The translations under genes and the position numbers were made by a program. A stretch of DNA of 64,000 bases from AWTP1-9 sp035703165 (GTDB taxonomy: Bacteria > Bacteroidota > Bacteroidia > Chitinophagales > Chitinophagaceae), in assembly GCA_035703165.1 (NCBI GenBank), contig DASSYR010000065.1, positions 1 through 64,000 of the forward strand. The letters run 5' to 3'. The notes below the pieces were generated by a model, which worked only from the letters and a program-made list of their open reading frames with translations, had not been told where the DNA came from and searched no databases. Below, one piece after another: positions 1 through 8,376 of this stretch (position 1 is its first letter; each line of letters opens with the position of its first letter).

Positions 1-477
1 TTTGGCATAAGGCAACTTAGCCCCATCCAATGTTACTTCTTCGTTTATGTTAAATTCAAATGGCCTGGTTAAAATATCCTTACAAATTGCTTCTGCAGTA
101 TTCACCCGTTTATTGAACACCTCGTTAATTGCATAAAAAGATTCCAGTGTTTGACCATGTATTTCGTCATCAATCTTTAACTCATATTTTTTTAATATGT
201 CTATATCAGATTGCAGAAAGTAGATTTTATCACCATCTAACTGGTTCAAAAATTTTTTGAAAATATTTTTAGAAAAATCGTCATCAATTTTTTTGGGGTT
301 ATAGTGCCCCTGCTCCAGCATTTCTCCCACAGAATGTAAAATTCTTTCATATTTGGTTTGTGGGTCATTGGCAAATCCGGATGACCTTACGGCATAAAAA
401 ATTCCACCCCCTAAAACCAGTAACAGGATAATTGGTAAACTTTTTTTACTAAACATATATTTTTTCAATTTTAGCAT
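1..477 (-). CDS. prc: Tail-specific (carboxy-terminal processing) protease, N-terminal part, cut by window edge
   Basis: Reading the reverse strand from the ATG at 475-477 gives 159 codons running off the window edge. The product starts with a lysine-rich N-terminus and a hydrophobic segment at about residues 14-30, a signal or anchor for periplasmic delivery. The following region (ERILHSVGEMLEQGHYNPK, then LDGDKIYFLQSDI) matches the N-terminal helical domain of Prc/Tsp proteases, which degrade misfolded or tagged periplasmic proteins with a Ser-Lys dyad. The PDZ and catalytic domains lie outside the window, so activity cannot be judged. A second in-frame ATG at residue 8 (454-456) is an alternative start. 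A TATTTTTG box on the reverse strand at 492-499 could be its -7 element, but no good -33 box is seen. Confidence 0.8.
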   Translation of the reverse strand, partial: MLKLKKYMFSKKSLPIILLLVLGGGIFYAVRSSGFANDPQTKYERILHSVGEMLEQGHYNPKKIDDDFSKNIFKKFLNQLDGDKIYFLQSDIDILKKYELKIDDEIHGQTLESFYAINEVFNKRVNTAEAICKDILTRPFEFNINEEVTLDGAKLPYAK

Positions 478-704
478 AAATACAATGAATACAAAAATAG
501 CATAAAAACAAAGCTAGTACTGCAATATGCAAGTAATTCCTTAAAAGTAATCGTTAATTTTTATAAACGGTGGCAAGGAAAAAATACTACGGCCCGAAAA
601 AAAAGCCTAACCTCCTGCGCTGACTGTTTTTTTACAGACCGACAAAATTTTCACTTCGGCACCGAAATACCAACCAAAAAAGTACTTAGTCAATATAAAT
701 TTAA

Positions 705-1967
705 TTAATGGTGTATATTCTCCATTGTAGCAGGATTGTGTTTATACCTGAATACAATAGGAAAAACCAGCCCCAGAATTAGTGCATACCCGGCGAAAGT
801 AAACCAGATGTTCTGCCAATTTCTGCTAACAACTTCATTTGTAGCAGCATCTACGGTAGTGAAAAAATCAACTACTTTCCCGCTAAAAAACCCACCCAGG
901 TAAGCACCTATACCATTGGTCATCAACATAAATAATCCTTGTGCGCTGGCCCTGATTTTTACATCCGATTCCTTTTCAACAAATAATGAACCAGAAATAT
1001 TAAAAAAGTCAAAAGCCATTCCATAAACTATCATGGAAAAAACCAACAAAATGAGCCCACCCCCTGGATTACCAAAACCAAATAAGCCAAACCTTAATAC
1101 CCAGGCAAACATGCTCATCAGCATAACTTTTTTAATGCCAAATTTTCTAAGAAAGAAAGGAATGGTAAGAATAAATAATGTTTCCGATATCTGCGAAATA
1201 GAAATTAAAATATTGGGATGCTTTACACCAAAAGCATCGGGATAGGTTGTTTTAAAGCTGTCAAGAAAAGAACTACCAAAAGTATTAGTTATTTGTAACG
1301 CTGCTCCGAGTAACATGGCAAATACAAAAAATACAGCCATCCGGGTTCTTTTAAACAGTACAAAAGCATCCAGACCTAATGATGAAATTAAAGAGCCTTT
1401 TTGACTTGATTTTGCCGGTGGGCATTTGGGCATAGTAAACGCATAGATGCCCAACAAAAGCCCCGAGCTTGCGCTGATATACAATTGCAAAGGACTGAAC
1501 GCCCATCCGCTCAAGTCAACCATCCACATAGCTACAATAAACCCTATGGTACCCCATACACGAATGGGTGGGAAATCTTTAACCACATTAAACCCCTTTT
1601 GTTCGAGTATATTATAAGAAACGGTATTATTAAGTGCAATGGTAGGCATATAGGCCATTGAGTTGAATAGCATAACCCAATACATCATCTCAGAATCTTT
1701 AATAGTGGATGCCCATAATAAAAGACCGGCGCCAATAATATGGCAGGCTGCCAGCACTCTTTCTGCATTTACCCATCTGTCTGCCACTATACCGAGTAAA
1801 GCGGGCATAAAAAGAGAAGCCAGTCCCATAGTTCCATAAATACTGCCTACCACTCCCCCTGTAAATTTTAAAGTTACAATCAAGTATCCTCCAAGAGAAA
1901 TTAGCCAGGAACCCCATACAAAAAATTGCAGGAAATTCATTACAATCAATCGTTGTTTGATATTCAT
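705..1967 (-). CDS. MFS nucleoside permease, NupG/XapB-like
   Basis: A 420-aa polytopic inner-membrane protein with about 12 hydrophobic segments. The N-terminus (NFLQFFVWGSWLISLGGYL) is characteristic of the nucleoside:H+ symporter family, which imports nucleosides by proton symport. Length agrees with the family (about 400-420 aa). It follows fcl by about 50 nt on the same strand, so it may be read through from the gmd-fcl operon, although the functions are unrelated. The substrate is inferred from family resemblance only; another sugar or nucleoside substrate is possible. Confidence 0.85.
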   Translation of the reverse strand: MNIKQRLIVMNFLQFFVWGSWLISLGGYLIVTLKFTGGVVGSIYGTMGLASLFMPALLGIVADRWVNAERVLAACHIIGAGLLLWASTIKDSEMMYWVMLFNSMAYMPTIALNNTVSYNILEQKGFNVVKDFPPIRVWGTIGFIVAMWMVDLSGWAFSPLQLYISASSGLLLGIYAFTMPKCPPAKSSQKGSLISSLGLDAFVLFKRTRMAVFFVFAMLLGAALQITNTFGSSFLDSFKTTYPDAFGVKHPNILISISQISETLFILTIPFFLRKFGIKKVMLMSMFAWVLRFGLFGFGNPGGGLILLVFSMIVYGMAFDFFNISGSLFVEKESDVKIRASAQGLFMLMTNGIGAYLGGFFSGKVVDFFTTVDAATNEVVSRNWQNIWFTFAGYALILGLVFPIVFRYKHNPATMENIHH

Positions 1968-2017
1968 TAGTTATCGTTTTGAATTAAATGATTGTGGAAG
2001 ATAGGAAAATTAAAAAT

Positions 2018-2947
2018 TCAAGCTTTATTGTTTTTAAAATCTTCATAAGCCAATTGCAAACCCTTGGTTAGGGAAATACGATGTTGCCACCCCATTGTAT
2101 GTATTTTGGAAACATCCATCAGCTTACGGGGCGTGCCGTCCGGTTTGGAAGTATCAAATTTTATATCACCATTATAGGCAACGATATTTTTTATCTTTTC
2201 TGCCAGGTCTTTTATAGTAATATCATCTCCTACTCCAATATTTATATGCCCCGCTTCATTAAAGTGTTGCATAAGGAAATAACAGGCTGCTGCCAAATCA
2301 TCCACATACAAAAATTCTCTCCTGGGGGAACCGGTTCCCCATATTTCCACAAAAGGTTTGTTTTGCATTTTAGCCTCATGAAACTTACGGATAAGCGCTG
2401 GTATTACATGAGAGTTTTGTGGATGGTAATTATCATTTAGCCCATACAAATTAGTAGGCATTGCTGATATAAAATTGCAACCATACTGACTACGGTATGC
2501 GTCGCACAACTTAATGCCGGCAATTTTTGCAATAGCATAGGGTTCATTTGTATGTTCCAATAAACCTGTTAACAAATATTCTTCCTTTAAAGGCTGCGGA
2601 GCCATTTTGGGATATATGCAGGAACTGCCCAAAAAAAGTAATTTTTTAACACGGGTTTTATAGGCGGCATTAATAATATTAGCCTCAATCATCAGGTTAT
2701 CATAAATAAATTCTGCCCGATAGGTATTATTAGCCAGTATCCCTCCTACTTTGGCTGCGGCTAAAAAAACATACTCTGGTTTTTCCATTTCGAAAAATTC
2801 CGTAACAGCCTGTTGATTTCGTAAATCTAATTGAGATGAGGAATGCAATATAAAATTAAAAAAGCCTTCTTTTACCAGATTACGATATATGGCAGACCCA
2901 ACCATTCCCTGGTGACCTGCAATAAAAATTTTAGAACCCTTTTCCAT
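2018..2947 (-). CDS. fcl: GDP-L-fucose synthase
   Basis: A 309-aa extended short-chain dehydrogenase. The NADP-binding glycine motif GHQGMVG is at residues 11-17, the SSC motif at 108-110, and the catalytic Tyr-x3-Lys pair at Y137/K141 (EPYAIAK). It performs epimerisation and reduction of GDP-4-keto-6-deoxymannose to GDP-L-fucose in the cytoplasm, the step after gmd. Its ATG overlaps the gmd stop by one base (TAATG), so the two genes are almost certainly translated from one message. The product feeds fucose into surface polysaccharides; flippase and glycosyltransferase genes appear again at 46-49 kb. Confidence 0.97.
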   Translation of the reverse strand: MEKGSKIFIAGHQGMVGSAIYRNLVKEGFFNFILHSSSQLDLRNQQAVTEFFEMEKPEYVFLAAAKVGGILANNTYRAEFIYDNLMIEANIINAAYKTRVKKLLFLGSSCIYPKMAPQPLKEEYLLTGLLEHTNEPYAIAKIAGIKLCDAYRSQYGCNFISAMPTNLYGLNDNYHPQNSHVIPALIRKFHEAKMQNKPFVEIWGTGSPRREFLYVDDLAAACYFLMQHFNEAGHINIGVGDDITIKDLAEKIKNIVAYNGDIKFDTSKPDGTPRKLMDVSKIHTMGWQHRISLTKGLQLAYEDFKNNKA

Positions 2948-4059
2948 TATTCAAATTGATTCAACGTTTTGTATCCAGACTGATGCAGCACTATTCTTCT
3001 GCGGAATAATTCAATATCGGAAGCCATCATATCATCTATTAACCCCTGCAAATTATATTTTGGTTTCCAACCAAGTTTCGCTCTGGCTTTACTGGCATCT
3101 CCAATTAATATATCAACTTCAGTTGGGCGATAATAATGTTTGTCCACAAATACTACCTCTCTACCTTTCTCTAACTGAAAATCCGGATGGGTGCAATTAA
3201 TAATATAGCCTACTTCCTTTTCATGCTCTCCTTTAAATCCAATTTCTATTCCGCAATGAGCAAAACTCATCTTTACGAAGTCTCTTACGGTAGTAGTAAT
3301 GCCTGTGGCTATAACAAAATCTTCCGGCACATCCTGCTGCAGCATCAGATACATAGCTTCTACATAATCTTTAGCATGGCCCCAATCTCTTTTTGCATTC
3401 AGGTTACCCAGGAAAAGCTTGTCTTTTAACCCCAATACTATTTCTGAAACACCGCGGGTAATTTTCCTGGTTACAAAAGTTTCTCCCCGTACAGGGCTTT
3501 CGTGGTTAAACAAAATACCATTACAGGCAAACATGTTGTAAGCTTCCCGGTAATTTACCGTAATCCAATATGCATACATTTTAGCAACTCCGTATGGTGA
3601 ACGCGGATAAAAAGGGGTTGTTTCGTTTTGAGGGATTGCTTGTACTTTTCCATACAATTCCGATGTGGATGCCTGGTATATTTTTGTTTTATTAGTTAAT
3701 CCTAAAATTCTTACTGCTTCCAAAATTCTTAACATTCCCAAAGCATCAGCATTCGCTGTGTATTCAGGGGTTTCAAAACTTACATGTACATGGCTCATCG
3801 CTGCCAGGTTGTATATTTCATCGGGTTTTACTTGTTGTATAATCCTGATTAAATTGGTAGAGTCTGTTAAATCTCCATAATGTAAAATAAACCGCAGGTT
3901 CTTTTCGTGAGGATCTTGGTACAAATGATCAATTCTGTCTGTGTTAATTAAAGAAGCTCTGCGTTTAATACCATGTACTTCATATCCTTTATTTAACAAC
4001 AATTCTGAAAGATAGGCGCCATCCTGCCCCGTTACACCGGTTATGAGTGCTTTTTTCAT
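2947..4059 (-). CDS. gmd: GDP-mannose 4,6-dehydratase
   Basis: A 370-aa protein with the nucleotide-binding motif GVTGQDG at residues 8-14, NLAAMSHVHVSFETP around residue 84, STSELYG at 131-137, and the catalytic YxxxK at Y156/K160. Length and motifs fit Gmd, which converts GDP-mannose to GDP-4-keto-6-deoxy-D-mannose, the first committed step to GDP-fucose. It is the first gene of the pair, ending in a one-base overlap with fcl. A TACATTTG box on the reverse strand at 4078-4085 is a candidate -7 promoter element. Confidence 0.97.
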   Translation of the reverse strand: MKKALITGVTGQDGAYLSELLLNKGYEVHGIKRRASLINTDRIDHLYQDPHEKNLRFILHYGDLTDSTNLIRIIQQVKPDEIYNLAAMSHVHVSFETPEYTANADALGMLRILEAVRILGLTNKTKIYQASTSELYGKVQAIPQNETTPFYPRSPYGVAKMYAYWITVNYREAYNMFACNGILFNHESPVRGETFVTRKITRGVSEIVLGLKDKLFLGNLNAKRDWGHAKDYVEAMYLMLQQDVPEDFVIATGITTTVRDFVKMSFAHCGIEIGFKGEHEKEVGYIINCTHPDFQLEKGREVVFVDKHYYRPTEVDILIGDASKARAKLGWKPKYNLQGLIDDMMASDIELFRRRIVLHQSGYKTLNQFE

Positions 4060-4077
4060 GAATTCATAATTTTTTTA

Positions 4078-4085
4078 CAAATGTA
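4078..4085 (-). promoter_or_regulatory. Candidate -7 promoter element upstream of gmd
   Basis: The reverse strand reads TACATTTG, an exact match to the Bacteroidota -7 consensus TAnnTTTG, about 20 nt before the gmd ATG. No clear TTG is seen 19-21 nt further upstream, so this is only a partial promoter match. Confidence 0.35.
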
Positions 4086-4207
4086 CTGTATGTTTTTTAT
4101 GTACCACCAGCCTGATCGTTCATTGGTTCAAACAACTATCAGGAATTATCAAGCAAATGCTTTTATCTCGTATCTTTACTCTAAACGTATCAATTATCTT
4201 GAAAAAC

Positions 4208-6391
4208 ATGCTACAAAAATTTACTCTTTTTTCTGTATCCTGTATTCTTTTTGTCTGCACCTATGGTCAGCAACCTTCTAAGCAGGCTAAATGTGCTACC
4301 GATTATATACTCAAAAAAATGTTGGAGAGAAATCCGTCTGTTAAAAAGGCGTATTTACAATCAGAAAAGGTTTTAGCTGAAAAAATGCTTCAATTGATCA
4401 AAGCCAAAAACTCGTCTGGCAGAACACTGTTAACAGTTAATGTACCTGTTGTTTTCCATGTAGTGTTGTCCAACCAGTCATTAGTAAGCGATGCTGTTGT
4501 TTTACAACAATTAGATGTGCTTAATAAAGATTTCAGTGGTATGAATGCAGATTCTGTAAACATACCGTCGGATTTTAAACCTTTATTTGGTAAATCCGGC
4601 ATACAATTTTGTTTGGCAAAACAATCACCCGAGGGGGAACCTACCAATGGAATAAACCGGGTTGTATCTTCTACTAAATCTATGTATGGACCAGGTGATC
4701 CTGTAAAACATGATTCAAAAGGTGGATCAGACGCTTGGGATCCTGAACAATATCTTAATATTTGGATAACCGATATTAGTGATGGTGGAATACTGGGATA
4801 TTCCAGCATCGCGGGTACTAACGTATTTCCTCCAGACGAAGATGGAGTTGTTGTCAGCTATAAAACGTTGCCGGGTGGTAGTATAGCTGCCTATAACCTT
4901 GGCCGTACGGCCGTGCATGAGGTGGGACACTATTTCAGATTGTTGCATATTTGGGGAGACGATAACGGCGCCTGTTCGGGTACTGATTTCCCGGATATGC
5001 CTTCATCAGATGATACTCCTAATCAAACTGATGCGACATTCGGCTGTCCGTCAGGGGTAAAAACGGATTTTTGCTCACCGTCTGCTCCGGGTATTATGTA
5101 TCAGAATTACATGGACTATACAGACGATGCATGTATGGCAATGTTTAGCAGCGCTCAAGCCTCCCGGATGGAAGCAGCTGTCAATGCCTTCCGACCGGGT
5201 CTTTTAACATCGAATGGTTGCAATACTCCGGTTTTACTTAACCGAAATATTATAGCTAAAAAAATCACTTATCCTGTAACCAATATCTGTACAACAAACT
5301 TTCAACCAACCGTTGTTATCAAAAATATTGGTACTGCTACCGTTACTTCTTTAAAATTAACTGCCCTTATTGACGGGAATAATGCAGGTACAACTAATTG
5401 GACTGGCTCTCTGGCATCTTTAGCACAAACGATTATCACCTTAAACCCTGTTTCAGGAGCGGTAACAGGTAATCATGAGTTAACCATCTATACCTCTATG
5501 CCCAATGGCTCAAATGATGAAGATGTAACTAATGATACAACAAAGTCAAACTTTGTTTTCCCAAATATTGTTCAAAGCCCGCTGAAAGAAGGATTTGAAA
5601 ACAACAGCTTCCCTCCTGCCGGATGGACGTTATCGAATCCTGATAATTATATAACCTGGGAAAGAACTACCGCTGCTTCTAAGTCAGGAGCCGCTTCTGC
5701 TTTTATAAATAATTTCGACTATTCCAGTTTTGAGGAAAAAGATTTATTAATCACGCCTTTGTTTCCCGTGCAAAACGTTGACTCAACATTTCTTACTTTT
5801 CAATTAGCGGCGGCTACCTATACCGACCCCGGGTCAATTGGCATTCCTCTCGATACCCTGGAAGTGTTAATTACTGCCGATTGCGGCGCCAGCTTTACCA
5901 GTGTTTATAAAAAATGGGGGAAAAGTTTAGTTACCCGGGCTGATACTGTGAATGGACTGCAAACTCCATTTATACCTACTGCATCCGAATGGCGGAAAGA
6001 TTCTGTTTACTTATCCCCTTACTTAAATGGATTAACTAATATCCAGGTAGTTTTTAAAAACACCACCAATTACGAAAACAACATATACATTGATGATGTT
6101 AATCTTTATAATATCGTAGTTAATCCAATTTTAAAAAGTAAAGGATTACTCGTAACCCCTAACCCCTTTACCGATAGGCTTATAGTACAGCATTATCCTA
6201 ATCCATCTACTTTAAAAGCCATCGCCATTTATAATTCTCTTGGTCAACTGGTTTCTCAACGTAATTTTGCTTTGGGATCTGCTTCAACCTATATTGAGTT
6301 TAATCTTTCCGGAATGCAGCCGGGGTTATACTTTGTAAAAATTTTCTATACGGACAAGCAGGTGACCGAAAAGATAATTAAGGCAAACTAA
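4208..6391 (+). CDS. Secreted M43-family (pappalysin-like) metalloprotease with T9SS sorting domain
   Basis: I choose the ATG at 4208 because it starts directly with a signal peptide (LFSVSCILFVCTYGQQ); an upstream ATG at 4157 would put 17 extra residues before it. The 727-aa product has a zinc motif HEVGHYFRLLH at residues 237-247 and a Met-turn-like NYMDYTDDACM downstream, typical of M43 proteases. A central domain (EGFENNSFPPAGW onwards) resembles a choice-of-anchor J / cleaved-adhesin domain. The C-terminus (TPNPFTDRL, YNSLGQLV, GLYFVKIF) is a type A T9SS sorting domain, so export across the outer membrane is inferred. Arg sits where the textbook HExxHxxGxxH has Gly. mqnE begins 5 nt after the stop. 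Confidence 0.88.
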   Translation: MLQKFTLFSVSCILFVCTYGQQPSKQAKCATDYILKKMLERNPSVKKAYLQSEKVLAEKMLQLIKAKNSSGRTLLTVNVPVVFHVVLSNQSLVSDAVVLQQLDVLNKDFSGMNADSVNIPSDFKPLFGKSGIQFCLAKQSPEGEPTNGINRVVSSTKSMYGPGDPVKHDSKGGSDAWDPEQYLNIWITDISDGGILGYSSIAGTNVFPPDEDGVVVSYKTLPGGSIAAYNLGRTAVHEVGHYFRLLHIWGDDNGACSGTDFPDMPSSDDTPNQTDATFGCPSGVKTDFCSPSAPGIMYQNYMDYTDDACMAMFSSAQASRMEAAVNAFRPGLLTSNGCNTPVLLNRNIIAKKITYPVTNICTTNFQPTVVIKNIGTATVTSLKLTALIDGNNAGTTNWTGSLASLAQTIITLNPVSGAVTGNHELTIYTSMPNGSNDEDVTNDTTKSNFVFPNIVQSPLKEGFENNSFPPAGWTLSNPDNYITWERTTAASKSGAASAFINNFDYSSFEEKDLLITPLFPVQNVDSTFLTFQLAAATYTDPGSIGIPLDTLEVLITADCGASFTSVYKKWGKSLVTRADTVNGLQTPFIPTASEWRKDSVYLSPYLNGLTNIQVVFKNTTNYENNIYIDDVNLYNIVVNPILKSKGLLVTPNPFTDRLIVQHYPNPSTLKAIAIYNSLGQLVSQRNFALGSASTYIEFNLSGMQPGLYFVKIFYTDKQVTEKIIKAN

Positions 6392-6396
6392 TAATT

Positions 6397-7575
6397 ATGA
6401 GTTTAAAGGAAACTGTTGAAGAAATCATCAAATTGAGTAATTACGATATTCGTTTAAAAGAAATTGGAGAAAAAATCATCCATAATAACCGTATTACTGA
6501 GGAAGAGGGATTAATGCTTTTTGAAAAAGGTAGTCTTTCCTTTATAGGTACATTGGCTAACTACGTGAGGGAACAGAAGCATGAAGATGCCGTTTACTTT
6601 AATCGTAACTTTCATATAGAGCCTACCAACGTTTGCGTTTTTTCTTGTAAGTTTTGTTCATACTCACGTTTATACTCACATAAGGAAGATGGATGGGAAA
6701 TGAGCATGCAGCAAATGTTGGATATAGTAAAAAGTTATGATGGCAAACCTGTAACAGAAGTTCATATTGTTGGCGGCGTACATCCTAAGATGGATTTATC
6801 CTTTTTTGCCGACGTTCTAAAACAAATAAAAAAACACCGACCTGAATTGCACATAAAAGGGTTTACTGCAGTTGAACTGGACTATATGTTTCGTAAAGCC
6901 AAAATGACGATTGAAGAAGGGATGAAGTTTCTTCAAGAAGCAGGACTGGATTCTTTACCCGGAGGGGGGGCAGAAATATTTCACCCGGAAATAAGAAAGC
7001 AAATTTGTGAAGATAAAGTAAGCGCTGATGGATGGCTGGCTATACACGAAGCTGCTCACAAACTCGGAATGCAAAGTAATGCTACACTTCTCTACGGACA
7101 TATTGAAAAATATTGGCACAGAATTGACCACATGAAGAAATTAAGGGATCTACAGGATAAAACCGGTGGATTTAACACGTTTATTCCATTGAAGTTTCGG
7201 AACTATGACAACGAGATGAGCCACATACCGGAATGCAGTATAGTAGAGGACATGAAGATGTATGCTGTGTCTCGTTTATTTATGGATAACTTCTCCCATA
7301 TTAAAGCATATTGGCCTATGCTTGGCCGTCAGAATGCGCAATTAAGCTTATCATTTGGGGTTAATGATATTGACGGTACGATTGATGACTCTACCAAGAT
7401 TTATTCTATGGCAGGGAGCGAGGAACAAAATCCATCCATGACAACTGAGGAACTGGTAACCTTGATAAAACAGGCAAAAAGAAGACCGGTTGAAAGAGAT
7501 ACCCTCTATAATATCATAAAAGATTATTCTGATGATGGTATGACAAACGTGCCTTTAGAAACCTTCTTAAACTAA
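6397..7575 (+). CDS. mqnE: Aminodeoxyfutalosine synthase (radical SAM)
   Basis: A 392-aa radical-SAM enzyme. The [4Fe-4S] ligands are C80, C84 and C87 in a CxxxCxxC motif (EPTNVCVFSCKFCSY), followed by VHIVGGVHP and a LPGGGAEIF motif shared by MqnE and MqnC. The EPTNVCVF wording favours MqnE, which joins SAM and the MqnA product to give aminodeoxyfutalosine in the futalosine route to menaquinone. No other mqn gene lies in the window. It starts 5 nt after the secreted protease gene, so the two may share a transcript despite unrelated roles. Confidence 0.93.
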   Translation: MSLKETVEEIIKLSNYDIRLKEIGEKIIHNNRITEEEGLMLFEKGSLSFIGTLANYVREQKHEDAVYFNRNFHIEPTNVCVFSCKFCSYSRLYSHKEDGWEMSMQQMLDIVKSYDGKPVTEVHIVGGVHPKMDLSFFADVLKQIKKHRPELHIKGFTAVELDYMFRKAKMTIEEGMKFLQEAGLDSLPGGGAEIFHPEIRKQICEDKVSADGWLAIHEAAHKLGMQSNATLLYGHIEKYWHRIDHMKKLRDLQDKTGGFNTFIPLKFRNYDNEMSHIPECSIVEDMKMYAVSRLFMDNFSHIKAYWPMLGRQNAQLSLSFGVNDIDGTIDDSTKIYSMAGSEEQNPSMTTEELVTLIKQAKRRPVERDTLYNIIKDYSDDGMTNVPLETFLN

Positions 7576-7604
7576 ATTCTTCTACTTAAGAAATCCTTTC
7601 TATT

Positions 7605-7638
7605 TAAAAAAAGAGCCATCCCCAGGAATGGGGACGGC
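7605..7638 (-). terminator. Rho-independent terminator of the 7675-8088 gene
   Basis: On the reverse strand a 9-bp stem (GCCGTCCCC with GGGGATGGC, one G-U pair) and a 6-nt loop are followed by a T-rich run at 7605-7612. It sits 37 nt past the stop of the reverse-strand gene and in the convergent gap with mqnE. Confidence 0.8.
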
Positions 7639-7674
7639 ATATACCTATAAGAGAACCAACAAAAAATTTTGGTA

Positions 7675-8088
7675 TTATTTCTTCTGGTTTACAGGTTTAA
7701 TAATGTTTGTACAATAAGCCCAACCGGTAATGTTTATCAGCCTAAGGCGATAAAATAATTTTGTTTTTTGCTTTGGAATCTTATCAATAAATTCAAAATA
7801 AAATTTGTTATTGTAATTTGGTTTAGCACCTAATATCAATCCAACTGTTTTAAAATGCAAACCATCCTCGCTTCTTTCTATTTCATAATAAACGGCCGAT
7901 GAATCCTTGTCTGCTTCCCAGCAAACAATATTTTGTTTAAAAGAAGCTTTAACATTAAAAGAAATTATTTTAGGTAAAAATGAATCAATTACGTCAGATG
8001 CAGAAGGCATGTTCGCCGCTGAAGTTGTAAAACCATACAGCAGCAAACACACCATCGGAAAAATAAATATGCTATTTATTATTCGCAT
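7675..8088 (-). CDS. Small secreted protein with FN3-like domain
   Basis: A 137-aa protein with an N-terminal signal sequence (IFIFPMVCLLLYGFTTSAA). Its body contains VYYEIERSEDGLHFKTVGLILGA and LFYRLRLINITG. This is the same motif pair seen at about residues 413-510 of the upstream neighbour at 8377-10179, and it resembles the FN3-like module common just before T9SS sorting domains. The sorting domain itself is absent, so the protein may stay periplasmic or be a reduced relative of the neighbour. Function unknown. It lies between a possible attenuator (8115-8160) and its own terminator. Confidence 0.65.
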   Translation of the reverse strand: MRIINSIFIFPMVCLLLYGFTTSAANMPSASDVIDSFLPKIISFNVKASFKQNIVCWEADKDSSAVYYEIERSEDGLHFKTVGLILGAKPNYNNKFYFEFIDKIPKQKTKLFYRLRLINITGWAYCTNIIKPVNQKK

Positions 8089-8114
8089 CTTATTATAATA
8101 TTCGATAGTTAATC

Positions 8115-8160
8115 AAAAAAAAGCCACTAGCCATTGCTTTCACAGAAAACGGATAGTGGC
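8115..8160 (-). terminator. Hairpin with T-run upstream of 8088: sRNA terminator or leader attenuator
   Basis: GCCACTA (8123-8129) pairs perfectly with TAGTGGC (8154-8160). The 24-nt interior contains a second small stem (TTTC/GAAA). Read on the reverse strand the hairpin is followed by eight T residues (8115-8122). It ends 27 nt before the ATG of the 7675-8088 gene and about 217 nt beyond the stop of the 8377-10179 gene. It could therefore end that gene's long 3' UTR, end a separate small RNA, or act as an attenuator. Confidence 0.65.
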
Positions 8161-8305
8161 ATTAATGGTTTTCACTACAAGGAGATGTACGCTTGAGGTA
8201 ATTACAGAGGATAGAAGAAACAGAGGACACCTAAAACAACTGCTGTTAAATTGCTATTGGAGAGCTTTAGCAGTAAAAAATCGCATTGATAAGATTACAT
8301 ATTAT
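8123..8305 (-). ncRNA. Candidate small RNA or structured leader
   Basis: On the reverse strand, TATATTTG (8312-8319) followed by C matches the Bacteroidota -7 element and would start a transcript near 8305. That transcript would end at the strong hairpin/T-run at 8115-8160, giving an RNA of roughly 185-190 nt. Internal pairing is visible (ACTGCT with AGCAGT). No -33 TTG is seen at the right spacing and I recognise no known RNA family. A 5' leader of the 7675-8088 gene is an equal alternative. Confidence 0.3.
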
Positions 8306-8376
8306 ATATTGCAAATATATAAATTTAAGTTTCTATTGCATAAAATTATAGCCTGTTTTTATGAAACAAACGATTA

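Noticed and set aside
4157..4207. Upstream ATG as the start of the M43 protease
   Set aside because: It would add 17 residues in front of a perfect signal peptide; the ATG at 4208 begins that peptide directly.
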